DNA from: Zantedeschia hybrid cultivar
Lineage: Eukaryota > Streptophyta > Magnoliopsida > Alismatales > Araceae
Reading direction: 5' to 3'
Assembly: GCA_030544215.1 (NCBI GenBank)
Contig: JARZZO010000010.1
Span: 55,283,564 to 55,347,563, forward strand
DNA: 64,000 bases
Position 1 is the first letter of the stretch; each line of letters begins with the position of its first letter. Below the pieces are notes generated by a model that was not told the origin of the DNA, did no database searches, and worked only from the letters and a program-made list of their open reading frames with translations. The translations under genes and the position numbers were made by a program. Below, in pieces: positions 1 to 10,630 of the stretch.

Positions 1-102
1 AAAGTATGCATTACACGCAATGAATATACTGTCTTTTATTAAAAAAAATATAGAATGTGAACAATACTCATAGATTGGCTTAACGAACACCAAAAACCAA
101 CA
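1..102 (-). mobile_element. End of a diverged Copia (Angela-like) LTR, window-edge fragment
   Basis: This is the terminal part of an LTR read on the minus strand, where it starts TGTTGG at 102. The same sequence recurs at 32060-32161, where more of the LTR is visible, and it resembles the start of the 1552-bp LTR at 13783. It is the left end of the duplicated block described at 32060-34010. It is cut by the window edge. Confidence 0.5.
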
Positions 103-1518
103 CTATGAGTGTAATAGGATAATAGGAGCATTTATCACCAAATGAATCAATTTAAAATGATCGTACTCTATTTCTCAATCTAGCTAGCTTGCTCCTATGC
201 AACAAATGTTGAAATGATTAAAAAAGTTCAAGAATTAATAATCAAATAACCACTGATAGGCATTCCTTAAAAAGGTTTGAGGATTAATAATTCTTTTAGG
301 AAATAAAATAGTTTATGGTATAGATTTTCCTAATATTACTCATCCATTATAGGTGTCCGTTTGATCTTGACCTCATAGTCTACCTTTGTCATGAAACCAT
401 GAGTAAGTTCATGAATTATGGTTCTTAGTTTTCCTAAATACACCCTGAGAAAACCTTCTCTTCAAAAGCTTTTAAGAATTGTTTCTAGTTAAATAATTTC
501 ACCTAATGCTCAGTGAATGTCGATCTCAATAATGATTTCCACTAGAGTTGTGCATGTTCCTATCGCATAAAGGCTGTCAAATTCACTTTATCCTCACTCG
601 GCTACTTTTTTGCAACTTTTGGTTAGCTATCTCTCTTAAAATAGGAGGTCCCATTCTCATAAATTGCTTAATAATAGACACTCTAGAAACCCTTTCATGC
701 GTCATGCCACTATTAAGTGCATGAGGCCAAGCTTACGGTTGAGCTTGAAGCATTGCTTAGATTTGTGCTTGAGTTCGCATCATTTGCGAAAGATCGAAAA
801 AAGAAAGATTATGTCATGGACATTGCACAACCTAGTAAAGACACACTTTCCTTGTCATTAGCCTTCATGACATTGTAACTAACTTTTTAATTACATCATT
901 AGGTTCTATCTATAGTTATCCTCAATTAATTATCTTATTAGGCCATAAGTGGTATCTTGATGACACTTATAGGTTTTCATGCCCCCATTCTAGTTTAGTA
1001 CTTCTAACTCATATTTGTGATAAAGCATGTATAATATATGTAGCTTCTTGCCATAAAGAAAAAAAACCTTTATTAGGGCTTTATTATGTCCTGGATTGTT
1101 TATATGTAGTTAAGTTCCATATTAAGCTCATTTAGTTCAACCCATTAAAAGACAAGTCCACTATTTTTGGATTCATTGTGAACATTCGCCTTATTTTAAT
1201 CATAACTTTCAGTAGGAATGTCAGATTAAAGAGAAAATTGACTCATTGGAAAGATAATTAAGTTGACTAAAATTTTATGAAACTCACTTTAGTAATTATT
1301 TCATTTAGAAGGTCAAAAAAGTTCAACATTAAATTGGTGTCTATCTTGGCAAAACTCAAAGAGTTCTAATCCAAGTTTGAACTAGATTCATGAAGAGAAA
1401 GTCCAAGTCTAAGCTCAGTTATTTCCCATTATAAAATTGAGTTTTAAGTAGAGTTATAACATGAGGCATCTACCATTTGCACGTACTGCTCAGTCAACCT
1501 CTCATAGAAGGCTTGCAC
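103..1518 (-). pseudogene. Degenerate Ty3/gypsy Athila-type gag remnant (copy 1)
   Basis: Read on the minus strand, the part next to 1518 translates with motifs of the C-terminal half of Athila-type gag, such as AFYERLTEQYVQMVDAS. The rest is riddled with stops. The sequence is ~99% identical by eye to 32162-33577, where it joins a longer gag remnant and an Athila-like LTR. No intact ORF remains. It is interrupted at 1519 by a Cassandra TRIM, as in the second copy, so the TRIM was already present when this DNA was duplicated. Confidence 0.55.
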
Positions 1519-1951
1519 TATAACGATCCAATCAATTAACTGGCCCAACAATTGTACTAGTTGGTAGACTTTCTAAGAAGGTCACCCATCCTGGGACTTC
1601 TCCTAACCGGGCATGCTTAACTTCGGAGTTCTTTTCAACTCGAGCTCTAAAAAATAGCTAACCGGTGTTGTTGGTAATCTACTGATTTAGTCTATTTAAC
1701 ATATTCTTATATAGCATATTACAATCTACTCCCCTTAGAAGTCTGACGTCCTCGTTAGGACCATATTACACATAGCCGAGAACCAATCCACCAGGCAAGT
1801 AGGATTCTAAAGGTGGCCCCCACAGGCTCAAGAGGTGGCTCCTACCATGCGGCTTCACACTCTAAGGTAGCCCTTTTATGGTGTAGCACTTTACCCTATG
1901 TGACACTTAGCTCCCACACTTTCGACTGGTTCATAGATCTGATATCATTTG
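1519..1951 (-). mobile_element. Truncated Cassandra TRIM carrying 5S-rRNA-like LTR
   Basis: The LTR is 1519-1723 (205 bp). On the minus strand it contains a stretch very like plant 5S rRNA, including AACTCCGAAGTTAAGCATGC and a GGATGGGTGACC box. 5S-containing LTRs are the hallmark of Cassandra TRIMs. The internal region runs 1724-1951 and stops at a decayed tRNA-iMet primer site. The second LTR seen in the other copy (34011) is missing: after 1951 the sequence switches to a different LTR element. The first base pair of the LTR terminus has mutated (TG to TA at 1519-1520). Confidence 0.7.
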
Positions 1952-2001
1952 GAACGGTTCTTTTTGATCGAAGACCACGCTGCCATGGTTCCGTAAACCT
2001 G

Positions 2002-2538
2002 GCTCTGATACCAATGTTGATAAAACACAAATATCTCCATGCATCAAATGAACAAGCGGAAGCATGCACGGAGATGGATCGTAACGGAAACGTACCTTAA
2101 CAGCGACGTTCGTAGATGGACGGCGACGTTCGTAGATGGACGGCGACAACTCCGTGAGGACGAGGAGAACCACGTGACGGGCTTCTTCCTAAAATCCACA
2201 CTGCAAATCCTAGGCTCTTGGTGATAGCCTCTTGGAGAACAACACTTAGAGAGAGAGGGAGAATGTGTAGAAAGAAGAGAAGTCTTGAGTGAGAAAGAGG
2301 GCTGCCCAAAAAGTGAGAGTTGTGGAGAGTCACACTCACGTAATGCCATTCTCCCCTCTTTTATATCTCTCTCCTCTACTCTTTCAAATAAAGGGGGGAA
2401 GGGTTATAACCAAAGGGTGCAACACATGTGTGGGTAACTTCCCACAACCACTCCCTCAATCACTCCCCCTCATCTCCTATAACCAACTCTTGGCCCCACG
2501 TGGGCATTTGCATGGTAAGAACCATGCGTTGGTTAACA
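2002..2538 (-). mobile_element. 5' LTR (2015-2538) with tRNA-iMet PBS, minus-strand LTR retrotransposon
   Basis: Positions 2002-2013 are the complement of TGGTATCAGAGC, the usual initiator-Met tRNA primer site. One base later an LTR starts (TGTTGATAAA) and ends GTTAACA at 2538, so the LTR is 524 bp. A minus-strand TATAAAAG box lies near 2358-2366. Only this 5' LTR is in the window; the body of the element would lie to the left. The candidate 5-bp TSD to its right is TATTT (2539-2543). The superfamily is not determined. Confidence 0.6.
2101..2147 (+). repeat. 20-bp tandem repeat, ~2.3 copies, inside LTR
   Basis: Units CAGCGACGTTCGTAGATGGA and CGGCGACGTTCGTAGATGGA are adjacent at 2101-2120 and 2121-2140, followed by a partial third unit. 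They lie in the LTR at 2015-2538. Confidence 0.85.
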
Positions 2539-2937
2539 TATTTAAAATTTAAAATTTAATAAAAACTATAAGTATATACTAAATAGTAATTAATTAATTT
2601 ATATTATATTAATCATATAGTATAATGGCATGGGATTTAAGAGTAGAAATTTTATTTTTACTCAATAATGTAATGTATATTAAATATTATTGTAGGGTAT
2701 TCGTACAACTTTTATTAAAAAAATCATTTATATGCACATCACATGCACATTTTGACTAAGATACAATTTGTTCATATTAGTGGCACTTTGGGGAGGGAGT
2801 TCCAATGATCATCTCTCCAATCTTTCTAAAATTCTTTTAGTACTAGATTTTAGAAGAATTGAAGGTTCCTTAGGGATCCTTCCTAAGGCTGCCACCTATA
2901 TAGGATAAAGGGGCGACTTTTGAAAATGATAATGCTA

Positions 2938-3091
2938 CCTGTACTTCCTTAAGCTACTCTTGTAAACCTTCACTACCTAATTGTGTTTAATGCAATAAAC
3001 TTTTTATTATGATAATTTGAAAACATCCGATGGACAATGATGAACTAACGATAGAGGGAGTAAAGGTAAGGTAGTAAGAGTAGCGTCACCC
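2938..3091 (+). mobile_element. Small MITE with 10-bp target duplication (Mutator-like)
   Basis: A 154-bp sequence begins GATAATGCTAC and ends GTAGCGTCACCC, giving imperfect terminal inverted repeats. It is flanked on both sides by TTTTGAAAAT (2928-2937 and 3092-3101). A 9-10 bp target duplication suggests a Mutator-type MITE. Copies occur in the right arm (around 12660-12825, inverted) and at 5188-5352. Confidence 0.5.
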
Positions 3092-3633
3092 TTTTGAAAA
3101 TCCATCATGTGGTAAAACTGTATTTGTTTGCACTACTTTTTAAAAAAACTTTTTGCGTAATTTGAAATCTTGTGTCATAATGCAAATAATCGGTGCCTAA
3201 CGTTTGGTAACAATTCTACGTACCTTAGATTCGGTGTCTTCAGATTTGATTGGAATATACAAAGTATCAAAATTTTTCAAAGAAAAAAAGGCAAGTATAT
3301 TTTATTAAAATTTAGACTTTGTTTCAGTTTGAAAAAGGACGTCTTTTCGATTTCTAGCATATCCTTTGAAAAGAGAAAAATTTGATAATTTTAAAAAGTA
3401 ACATCTTCTTTCTTTTCCTTTTTATCTTTCTAAAGTTCCTTAACAATTTCCTTTGAAATTAGTTGGCAGGTACGAGGGTAGAAGCCTAATTTCCACAGGT
3501 TTTTTTAAGGCTAAGAAGATAGCTAAAAAAAAAAAAAAAACTTTCATACATAAACATCGTATATAGGAATGGAGAGGAAATGCTCTCAGCCACCCCCTCC
3601 CTCCTCTGCGTTGTTTCAACTCACACGAATATG

Positions 3634-3705
3634 GAGACCTTATCCCCTCAGTGCACTGGTGGATTGAGTCCAGTCAGTGCACTAAGGAGGAGGGGATCCG
3701 GTCTC
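3634..3705. repeat. Imperfect palindrome near inner end of left arm
   Basis: GAGACC (3634-3639) pairs with GGTCTC (3700-3705), CCCCTC (3644-3649) with GAGGGG (3690-3695), and the inner AGTGCACT copies face each other. The right arm has the corresponding hairpin at 10881-10929. Confidence 0.7.
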
Positions 3706-3743
3706 TACGAATATGTAAAAGAAGCCAAATACTACCATGAAAG

Positions 3744-4070
3744 TGTTAGTGAAACTAGCCTACCCAGCGCCTCTACCAGCAATAGCAACTGTCATCTACC
3801 AGCAATAGCAACAAAAGATGGCAAGACCGCAACAAAAGATGGCAAGAACAACAAAACAGGGGATCGGAAATCCCCATGACATACGCGTATGAATGCACTG
3901 GCTATATTTAGGCCAATTGTAATCTTTTGTATATGTACATCCTCTTCATTATAAGAATAATAGGACAGCTCTCAAGAAAACCAAAAGAGAGAGCTGAATT
4001 CTACAAATCGTACTCTTGGCGTTCTGTCCCTGTTTCTCCCCTTTCTCTAAATCTTTCATGGTATCAGAGC
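3744..4070 (+). mobile_element. Copia (Ale/Retrofit-like) 5' LTR and PBS
   Basis: The LTR runs 3744-4058 (315 bp, TGTTAG to TTCA) and is followed directly by TGGTATCAGAGC (4059-4070), a perfect tRNA-iMet primer site. The gag remnant at 4097 follows. No matching 3' LTR was found in the window, so the element is truncated. It was inserted into the left inverted-repeat arm just after the bases GAAAG. Confidence 0.75.
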
Positions 4071-4096
4071 CTTTCAGCTTAACAGCACCTCGATCC

Positions 4097-4905
4097 ATGG
4101 CGGGTTCCACCAACGCCTCCTCCTCCTCGACATCTTTTGCCCCTGTGTCACCTAACGAGATGCACTCCACCAACGTCTCATCCTTCTCGTTTGCTCTTGC
4201 CTCTACGTCACCCAATGTGATGCACTTCCTCCCTCTGAACTTGTCCCGTGACAACTACTTGCTATGGAAAACTTAGTTCGTTCCCCTGTTGAAGAGCCAT
4301 AAATGTCTCTCCATCATTGACATCACCACCACAGGCACCGACGGGAAGGTCACCACCTCACCCAACCCCGACTTTGATGCCTAGGAGAGAATGGACTAGA
4401 TGGTCCTCTCGTGGATCATCTCCTCCATCACCAAACCCCTCCTTCCTCTAGTAGTCAGCCATATTTCTGCACAGGCCATATGGGATGCGCTTGCCTATGC
4501 CTTCGCTTCCCGTTCCCGGTCTCGCATCTTGCAACTTCGTACCAAGCTCCATGGCAACAAGCGTGGGAGGACCTCCTCCGTGGATGAATATGTCCAGGCC
4601 ATCAAGACAATCGCCGATGAGTTAGATACCGTCGGCCAGCCGATGGACGAAAAAGATCTTGTCATGGTGGTTCTCACCGGCGTAGGACCCTCCTATGAGG
4701 CATTCATCTCCAGCGTCACCATCCGACTCGATATGTACACTCTTGAAGATGTCCTCGCTCACCTTACTGCACGTAAGACCCTCATGGCTCAGCAGCGTGA
4801 CGACGCGGCATTTTTCTCTGTCAATGTTGCCCCGTTTTATAACAACAAAGGTGGCCGCAGTGGTGATCGCAGTGGAGGCACTCGCGGTCGTGGGAGGGGC
4901 AAAAA
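4097..4905 (+). pseudogene. Dead Copia gag (UBN2-type), truncated
   Basis: The frame starts with an ATG at 4097 and shows the usual Copia gag layout: a Ser/Thr-rich start, then LNLSRDNYLLWK, then a UBN2-like helical region (AIWDALAYAFAS, DEYVQAIKTIADELDTVGQP, VLTGVGPSYEAF), and finally a Gly/Arg-rich tail at ~4850-4905. Three in-frame TAG stops interrupt the first third (4274, ~4383, ~4398). The zinc knuckle and the whole pol region are missing; sequence after ~4905 belongs to something else. It cannot make a functional Gag. Confidence 0.8.
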
Positions 4906-4919
4906 TGAATGGGAAAGTA

Positions 4920-5125
4920 TAATGAATATAAATGTCATTATTGTTATTATAAGAATAGGATTGTATAAAGTATGTGATTAGTTTGACACAAACATACAAT
5001 GCTAATGATTTCTCCCTTGGACTAAAACCAATCACCTTTATCTTATATACCTGTAGACTCTAGGTTACTCTCAAACACAATTTGAGATAAAGGCTTGGTC
5101 AGTAGTCTGCTATGCTGTCGGCTGA
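4920..5125 (-). mobile_element. Fragment of a Copia 3' end (RNase H tail plus LTR start)
   Basis: On the minus strand, ~5120-5085 encodes the end of a Copia pol (LLTKPLSQ), followed by a spacer and a purine-rich GGGAGA tract. After ~5009 comes a sequence matching the first ~60 bp of the LTR type seen at 13783. This is the 3' junction of an Angela-like element. Both ends are lost. Confidence 0.5.
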
Positions 5126-5187
5126 AGGAACTCTTTGATCATAATCTCTCTGATCAAATGAAAGTGTCCTAGTATACAAGTAGCAAG

Positions 5188-5383
5188 GATAATGCTATTT
5201 GTACTTTCTTAAGCTACTCTTTTAAACCCTCAACTACCTAATTATGTTTAATGCAATAAACCTTTTATTATAATAGTTTGAAAACATTCGATGGACAATG
5301 ATGAACTAACGATAGAGGGAGTAAAGGTAAGGTAGTAAGAGTAGCATCATCCCTTTGAAAATCCATGATGTGCTAACACTATA
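5188..5383 (+). repeat. Third, partial copy of the inverted-repeat arm sequence with its MITE
   Basis: This matches 2938-3120 of the left arm, in the same orientation, including the MITE and the flank CTTTGAAAATCCAT. It is cut at 5384 by the TRIM array. The arm sequence is therefore present at least three times within 11 kb. Confidence 0.7.
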
Positions 5384-6281
5384 TGTAGATGTGTGAAAAT
5401 TTACATGTCTTCCCTGAGGTATTGTCCCCAGAGCGGAGGTGGGGTTTTGTCATTTTCCTTGGAAAATGGCCCTCGTTGGGAAGAGAGGTTATGCTCTGCT
5501 TATAAGCACACACCTTTTTTTACAACATCCGATGTGAGACTAAAGCGATTTGCCATTTTTATACCTCTATACAGCCCCCTAGTGAAAGTAGGCGGGTGCG
5601 GGCCCGTTTGAGCCACTGGATGGGTCATGCCAGCTAGGGGTGCTCGGACAAGTTGATGGCTTTTTATTTAGTTCTCACAGACGGCCATTGTGGATGTGTG
5701 AAAATTTGCATCCCTTCCCTGAGGTATTGTCCCTAGAGCGGAGGTAGGATTTTGTCCTTTTCCTAGGAAAAAGGGTCCTCGTTGGGAAGAGAGGTTGCAC
5801 TCTACTTATAAGTAGACGCCTATTTTTACAACATACGATGTAGGACTAAAGCGGTTTACCATTTTTATACCTCTACACAGCCCTTGATTGAAAGTAGGCC
5901 ACTGGACGGGTCAGGCCGGCTAGGGGCGCTCGGACAAGTTAGTGGCTTTTTGTTCTGTTCCTACAGACGGCGCCATTGTGGATACATGAAAATTTTCGTG
6001 CCTCTCCTAAGGTATTTTCCCCAGAACGGAGGTGGGGTTTGTCCTTTTCTTTAGAAAAAGGCCATCGTTGGAAAGAGAGGTTGTGCTCTGCTTATAAGCA
6101 CACACCTATTTTTACAACATCTGATGTGAGACTAAAGCGGTTTGCCGTTTTTATGTCTCTACACAGCCCCTTAGTGAAAGTAGGCGTATGCAGACCCCTT
6201 TGAATCGCTGGATGGGTCAAGTCGGCTAGGGGCGCTCCGACAAGTTGGTAGCTTTTTGTTCAGTTCCTACAGACGGTGCCA
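5384..6281 (-). mobile_element. Tandem array of a TRIM with ~190-bp LTRs (three LTR-internal units)
   Basis: The LTRs are 5384-5573, 5689-5879 and 5977-6165 (189-191 bp, TG...CA on the minus strand). They alternate with internal segments of ~97-116 bp at 5574-5688, 5880-5976 and 6166-6281. On the minus strand each internal segment begins with a primer-site-like TGGCGCCGTCTGT (decayed in some copies) and ends in a short G-rich polypurine tract before the next LTR. The LTRs contain AGTCTCACATCGGATG, a motif common in plant TRIMs, and TATA-like sequence. There are no ORFs. The right end abuts an unrelated LTR-like block at 6284 rather than a fourth LTR. Confidence 0.65.
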
Positions 6282-6283
6282 AT

Positions 6284-7495
6284 CGTGTAGCGATCAAAAA
6301 CTGGTCGGATCACGATAACTGTCTGACCACTTATCCTGCTACTCAATAGAATTTGTTGTTGAGTGGAAACGCCCAGGGTGAGTCTGCAAGAGGGAGGACA
6401 GAAGTCAGAGGGGCCCACTAGTCTGTTAGGAAGTAAAACCCTCCAATGCCTAAGTTAAGTGCTAGAAGATGACATCTTGCTGGGGGTTTTTTGGCTCAGA
6501 ATTGCATACCTTGGATCGAAAAAGATCCTGAGGTTATATAGTCCCTCCCCCCCGAGGCGTCCGGGGGACGGTTTCCTAAGAAGGGGCCATTAGCCTACGA
6601 TCAGCTCCCCTTGATTAGGGAGATCGTCGGATAATGGGAAAGGAGAGATCTGCTAGCGATTGTAGGGCAGATCATGCAGACTTGCCATAAGTGGGCGGTT
6701 GTGCCATTAGCCCGAAGGATCCGGCTGATGGCGGAGAGGCGCTAGGGGTCGCCCGGGGTACCTTTGATGGAGAAGCCTCTCGACACCGGGTCCCTAGTTT
6801 ATGCTTGGCTGGGTTGCCAATAACAGAGGATTGAGGGTGGAGAGCATGCTCCCGAGTCTAGGGGGGGGGGGGATTAACCGAGATCCTGAGAGGTCTCGGA
6901 GCTGCCACTAGATGCACGATCAGGAGATCTAACGATCTGGACTTCGTAGCTTCGAACTCCTGCCTCCGCATATCGGTCGAGATACCGAGTTTCACATTTT
7001 CCCCTTGCACCAACTTCAGTAGGTCATAGGCCTTTGGACCCGTGGGCTAAGTGGGGCTGGTTGGACCGGACCCAATCTCCCCTCGTCACTAGCCCCCTCC
7101 TTCTTAAGGAGTCAAGGTCTCAGTGTTTAGGACTTAGTAAAGGATCTTGGCCTTCTCGCCAAGTAGATAGCGGGAAGGAAGTTGAGCCTTTCCAAGAGTC
7201 CAAGCCTCTCAAGAAGTCGGGACAAATCTCCCCGAGAGCCTACCTCCTCTCGAAAAGCCTCGATGAACCTCCTTGGGACCTTGGTCCTCTTAGGAAGCTA
7301 CATCTTTTGCTCGAAACTTGGTGGGGCCACCTCTTGGGACCCACAGTCCTAACCTGTCCTACCAAGTGCTTGCAACGGGATCACGCGACCATTACACGTA
7401 ATGCTTTTAAAGTGGGTTGCGGACTTCTTGGACTGCCCTCAGTTGGGCCAAAACCATATCAACCATCTTCGGTGCTCATTGCGCCACATAACAAA
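6284..7495 (-). mobile_element. Unidentified GC-rich LTR-like block
   Basis: The block starts TGTAGCGATC just after the primer-site-like sequence of the last TRIM unit and ends near CCACATAACA. A minus-strand TATATAACC box lies around 6533-6540, next to a poly-C run. It is compositionally unlike the AT-rich DNA on either side. The open frame at 7034-7528 has no recognisable domain and was not called. This could be the 5' LTR of a larger minus-strand gypsy element. No second copy was found in the window. Confidence 0.3.
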
Positions 7496-8830
7496 TGGAT
7501 ATTCAACAATATTTTAGGCGACATTTAAAAAAGTAAATATATTAATTGTGCGATTCAAAGAGCTAGACAACCATTTGAATGGAAATATTCATGTCAATAA
7601 AAGTTTTTGCAGATCCTAAAGTAGTCTCCTGCTAATTGCTATTAACTGTCCAATTTAGGAAGGAGAGTGTCCTGTGTTCTCCGTCATAGAGAGAGGGGAA
7701 GAGAGAGATATCAATAATACACAATATTAAAAGGGTTGGGTGAATCACTTTTGAATCCTTGACCAAAAAAAGATATTTTTGAATAACTCTTATTACAGAC
7801 TGCAAAAGAATATTAGTAAAACATCAGTAAAGTGTAGCAAGAGGATTGTGGTTTAAAGTTTGATTTAACTCTAACTTCTTTTAGGTGCTCAGGTGAGGTG
7901 AAGTGCAAAAGATATTATAATGTTCTCTAAGAAGCGCGGCATGTTATGTATATGCGAGCCTTTATTTAATATGCTTTGAAGTGATAGGCTTGGTGGAGAG
8001 TATGCGATCACCAATAGGAAGTGAAATGTGTGAATTTGATTTCGAAGAATTCTATTGCTCTCTTTTACTTCATTAGTGGGCAACTTTGTGAAAGTCCTAA
8101 TGTGGAACTAAGTAGAAAGTACATAGGCATGCCCTTTTGTTAGTCCCCATCAGAACTTTAAAATTTAAATAAGTAGACTAGGTATATGCTCAAATTTGAC
8201 TCATTCAAAAATTTGTACTTAAAAGCTCATTTAAACTTAAACTTACCTAACTTAATAAACAAGCCAAGTGAGCTCGATTGAGTTAGTGCATCCCTAGTGA
8301 TCTTGAAAACAGGATCGTCATCAGTGCTTAGAGATTCGCAAGAGCTGGAAAACCATCATTTGAAAGGAAAATTATTTATGTCAAGTAGAGCATCGTGCAC
8401 ATCCTCAAGTCTCCAATTGGCTGTTAGAAAGCATATTAGGAAATATATCAAAAACATTTATGTCAAGTAGAGCTGGATATCAAAAACATTTACTGATCAT
8501 CAGTGCTTAGTGATCAGTAAGCAGCTGGATATCCGGTATATCAGGCGACATATATCTCTAGAAAGTCTGGAAAACCATCATTTGAAATTTTAGGGTGAGT
8601 AAATGACAAATGCAAATTTGAATGACAAATGTAAATTTTGAAATTTGTGTCAAATGATGGAGTCACAAAATCATTTTCCAAAAAATTAATGCTATTATTA
8701 CAGCTGTCCGATCAACTGCATGCCCCCCATGAGGCTGCACTGCTCTTGCCAGCAAATGTTTCTCACTAATAAATTATCCTTTTCAAGAAGGGTTCTAAGT
8801 TGTCAGCAGAAAACCGTAGGACATCTCAAT
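7496..8830. other. Intergenic DNA upstream of CYP78A; no gene recognised
   Basis: AT-rich. A few short direct repeats are present at 8320-8600, such as GGAAAACCATCATTTGAAA near 8350 and 8570 and ATCAGTGCTTAG near 8320 and 8500. These may be promoter-proximal duplications. No other feature was supported. Confidence 0.5.
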
Positions 8831-8833
8831 TCT

Positions 8834-8840
8834 TATTTAA
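8834..8840 (+). promoter_or_regulatory. Possible TATA box of CYP78A
   Basis: TATTTAA lies 106 bp upstream of the chosen ATG at 8946, a plausible position for a plant TATA element with a short 5' UTR. Confidence 0.4.
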
Positions 8841-8945
8841 ACGCCCTAGTCCCCACTCTTCCTGCTCACTCCGCTATTGGCCTCTTCGCCTTCCCTATCC
8901 CCGGGTAGCACTCCTTCCCACTGTGCTTCCGAAGAACAACCAGGC

Positions 8946-10630
8946 ATGTCTTCAGACGTGGTGGACTCCGCTTTCGTCTACTTCCTATCCCACTGCAACA
9001 CCTCCGCTGTCCCTACCCTACTGGCCGTCATCCTCCTCGCCCTCTCTGCCATCTGGTTCTCCCCTGGAGGCCTCGCATGGGCTCTGTCCCGCGCTGCTCG
9101 CCGAACGTCCAACGCCATTCCGGGGCCACCGGGCTTCATCCGTGTGCTATCCAAGCCGCTAGCCCACCGTACACTTGCGGAGCTCGCCCGCGCTCACCGA
9201 GCCGTGCGCCTCATGGCCTTCTCGGTGGGTGCTACGCGTTTTGTGGTGTCGAGCGACCCCGAAACAGCCAAGGAGATCCTGAACAACTCGGCCTTCGCCG
9301 ACCGCCCCATCAAGGAGTCCGCCTACGAGCTCCTGTTCAACCGAGCCATGGGGTTCGCCCCCTTCGGTGAGTACTGGCGCAACCTGAGGCGCATCGCCGC
9401 CACCCACATGTTCAGCCCCAAGAGCGTGGCAGCCTCCGGAGAGTACCGGAAGACTGTCGGGGACAGGATGGTGGCGGAGATCGCCGCTCAGATGGGGAGC
9501 AGTGGGGCAGTCGAGGTGAAGAGTGTGCTGCACTTCGGTTCTCTGAGCAGCATGATGATGAGCGTCTTCGGGAGGGAGTTCGACTTCAGGAAGGGCGGGG
9601 ATGGCTTAGAGTTGGAAAAGCTGGTGGGTGAAGGGTATGAGCTTCTTGGGATGTTCAACTGGAGCGACCACCTGCCCGTGCTGGGCTGGCTGGACTTGCA
9701 GGGGGTGAGGAAGAGGTGCAAGGCTCTGGTGGGCAAAGTGAACGTGTTCGTCGGGAAGATCATAGATGAGCACAAGAGGAAGAGGATAGAGGGTGTTGAA
9801 GGCATTCCCGATTTCGTGGACGTGCTTCTCGACTTGGAGGAGAACAAGCTCTCTGATTCTGACATGATTGCTGTGCTATGGGTACGTATATATATAGTTA
9901 AGTATGCATATATATACATGTTGGAAAATCTACCCCTGCTGATTAGTAGGCACCATATATATATAACTTCATGCATGCATGATCGAGAATAGATATAATG
10001 GGTGCATATATACTCGGTTGACTTCCCCAGGAGATGATCTTTAGAGGAACGGACACAGTTGCCATCCTCTTGGAGTGGATTCTTGCAAGAATGGTGCTGC
10101 ACCCGGACATCCAGTCCAAGGCCCAGTCGGAGATCGACGCCGTCGTGGGGCGCTCCCGGGCGGTGTCCGATTCGGACGTGCCCAACCTGCCATACCTCCA
10201 GTCCATAGTGAAGGAAGCCCTCCGGATGCACCCACCGGGGCCGCTCCTCTCCTGGGCCCGCCTCGCCATCCACGACGTCCACGTCGGCGGCCACCTCGTC
10301 CCTGCCGGCACCACCGCCATGGTGAACATGTGGGCGATAACCCACGACCAAGGCATCTGGAGCGAGCCCAACGAGTTCAAGCCCGAGCGGTTCATGGAGG
10401 AGGAATTCAGTGTTCTTGGCTCTGACCTAAGGTTGGCGCCCTTTGGGTCAGGGAGGAGGGTCTGCCCTGGCAAGACCTTAGGTTTGGCTGCTGTCCACCT
10501 CTGGCTGGCTCAACTGCTCCACAACTTCAAATGGGTGCCGTCCCAGGGCGGGGTGGACCTGTCTGAGTGTCTCAAGATGTCCATGGAGATGAAGAACCCC
10601 CTGCTCTGTCGTGCCGTCCCAAGAGCCTGA
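8946..10630 (+). CDS. CYP78A: Cytochrome P450, CYP78A subfamily (two exons)
   Basis: Exon 1 is 8946-9881, the intron 9882-10030 (GTACGT...CCCCAG), exon 2 10031-10630, giving 511 aa. Visible landmarks are an N-terminal membrane anchor (about residues 21-47), PGPPG at 59-63, the I-helix FRGTDT at ~316-321, KEALR (ExxR) at 373-377, PERF at 430-433 and the haem loop FGSGRRVCPG at 450-459 with Cys457. The phase-0 intron between AVLW and EMIFRGTD is at the CYP78A family position. CYP78A enzymes are ER-bound mono-oxygenases that control organ and seed size in plants; their substrate is not settled. The ATG at 8946 was chosen because the frame upstream has no other ATG. The gene is GC-rich and shows no disabling change. 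It lies inside the inverted-repeat arms. The exact subfamily member cannot be told from the sequence alone. Confidence 0.93.

Larger units (their letters stand above)
2539..3743 (+). repeat. Left arm of a ~1.2 kb inverted repeat flanking the CYP78A region
   Basis: The reverse complement of this segment is found at 10833-13213 once the tandem TRIM insertion at 10958-12119 is removed. Similarity is high throughout (roughly 85-90% by eye). The outer end is cut by the LTR at 2015-2538 and the inner end by the Copia LTR at 3744, so the true ends of the arms are not visible. It could be a long terminal inverted repeat (for example of a Mutator-like element) or an inverted duplication. No coding capacity was recognised in it. 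Confidence 0.75.

Noticed and set aside
1561..1640. A genuine 5S rRNA gene
   Set aside because: Only part of the 5S sequence is present, it is diverged, and it lies inside an LTR with a PBS and TRIM structure; Cassandra explains it.
7034..7528. 164-aa ORF
   Set aside because: Sits in a GC-rich LTR-like block and resembles no known protein.
8877..8945. Longer start for the P450 (frame open from 8877)
   Set aside because: The upstream start is TTG, not ATG. The first ATG in frame is 8946 and gives a normal CYP78A N-terminus.
9159..10473. Long antisense ORFs over CYP78A
   Set aside because: Shadow frames of a GC-rich coding region; they cross the intron and have no domains.
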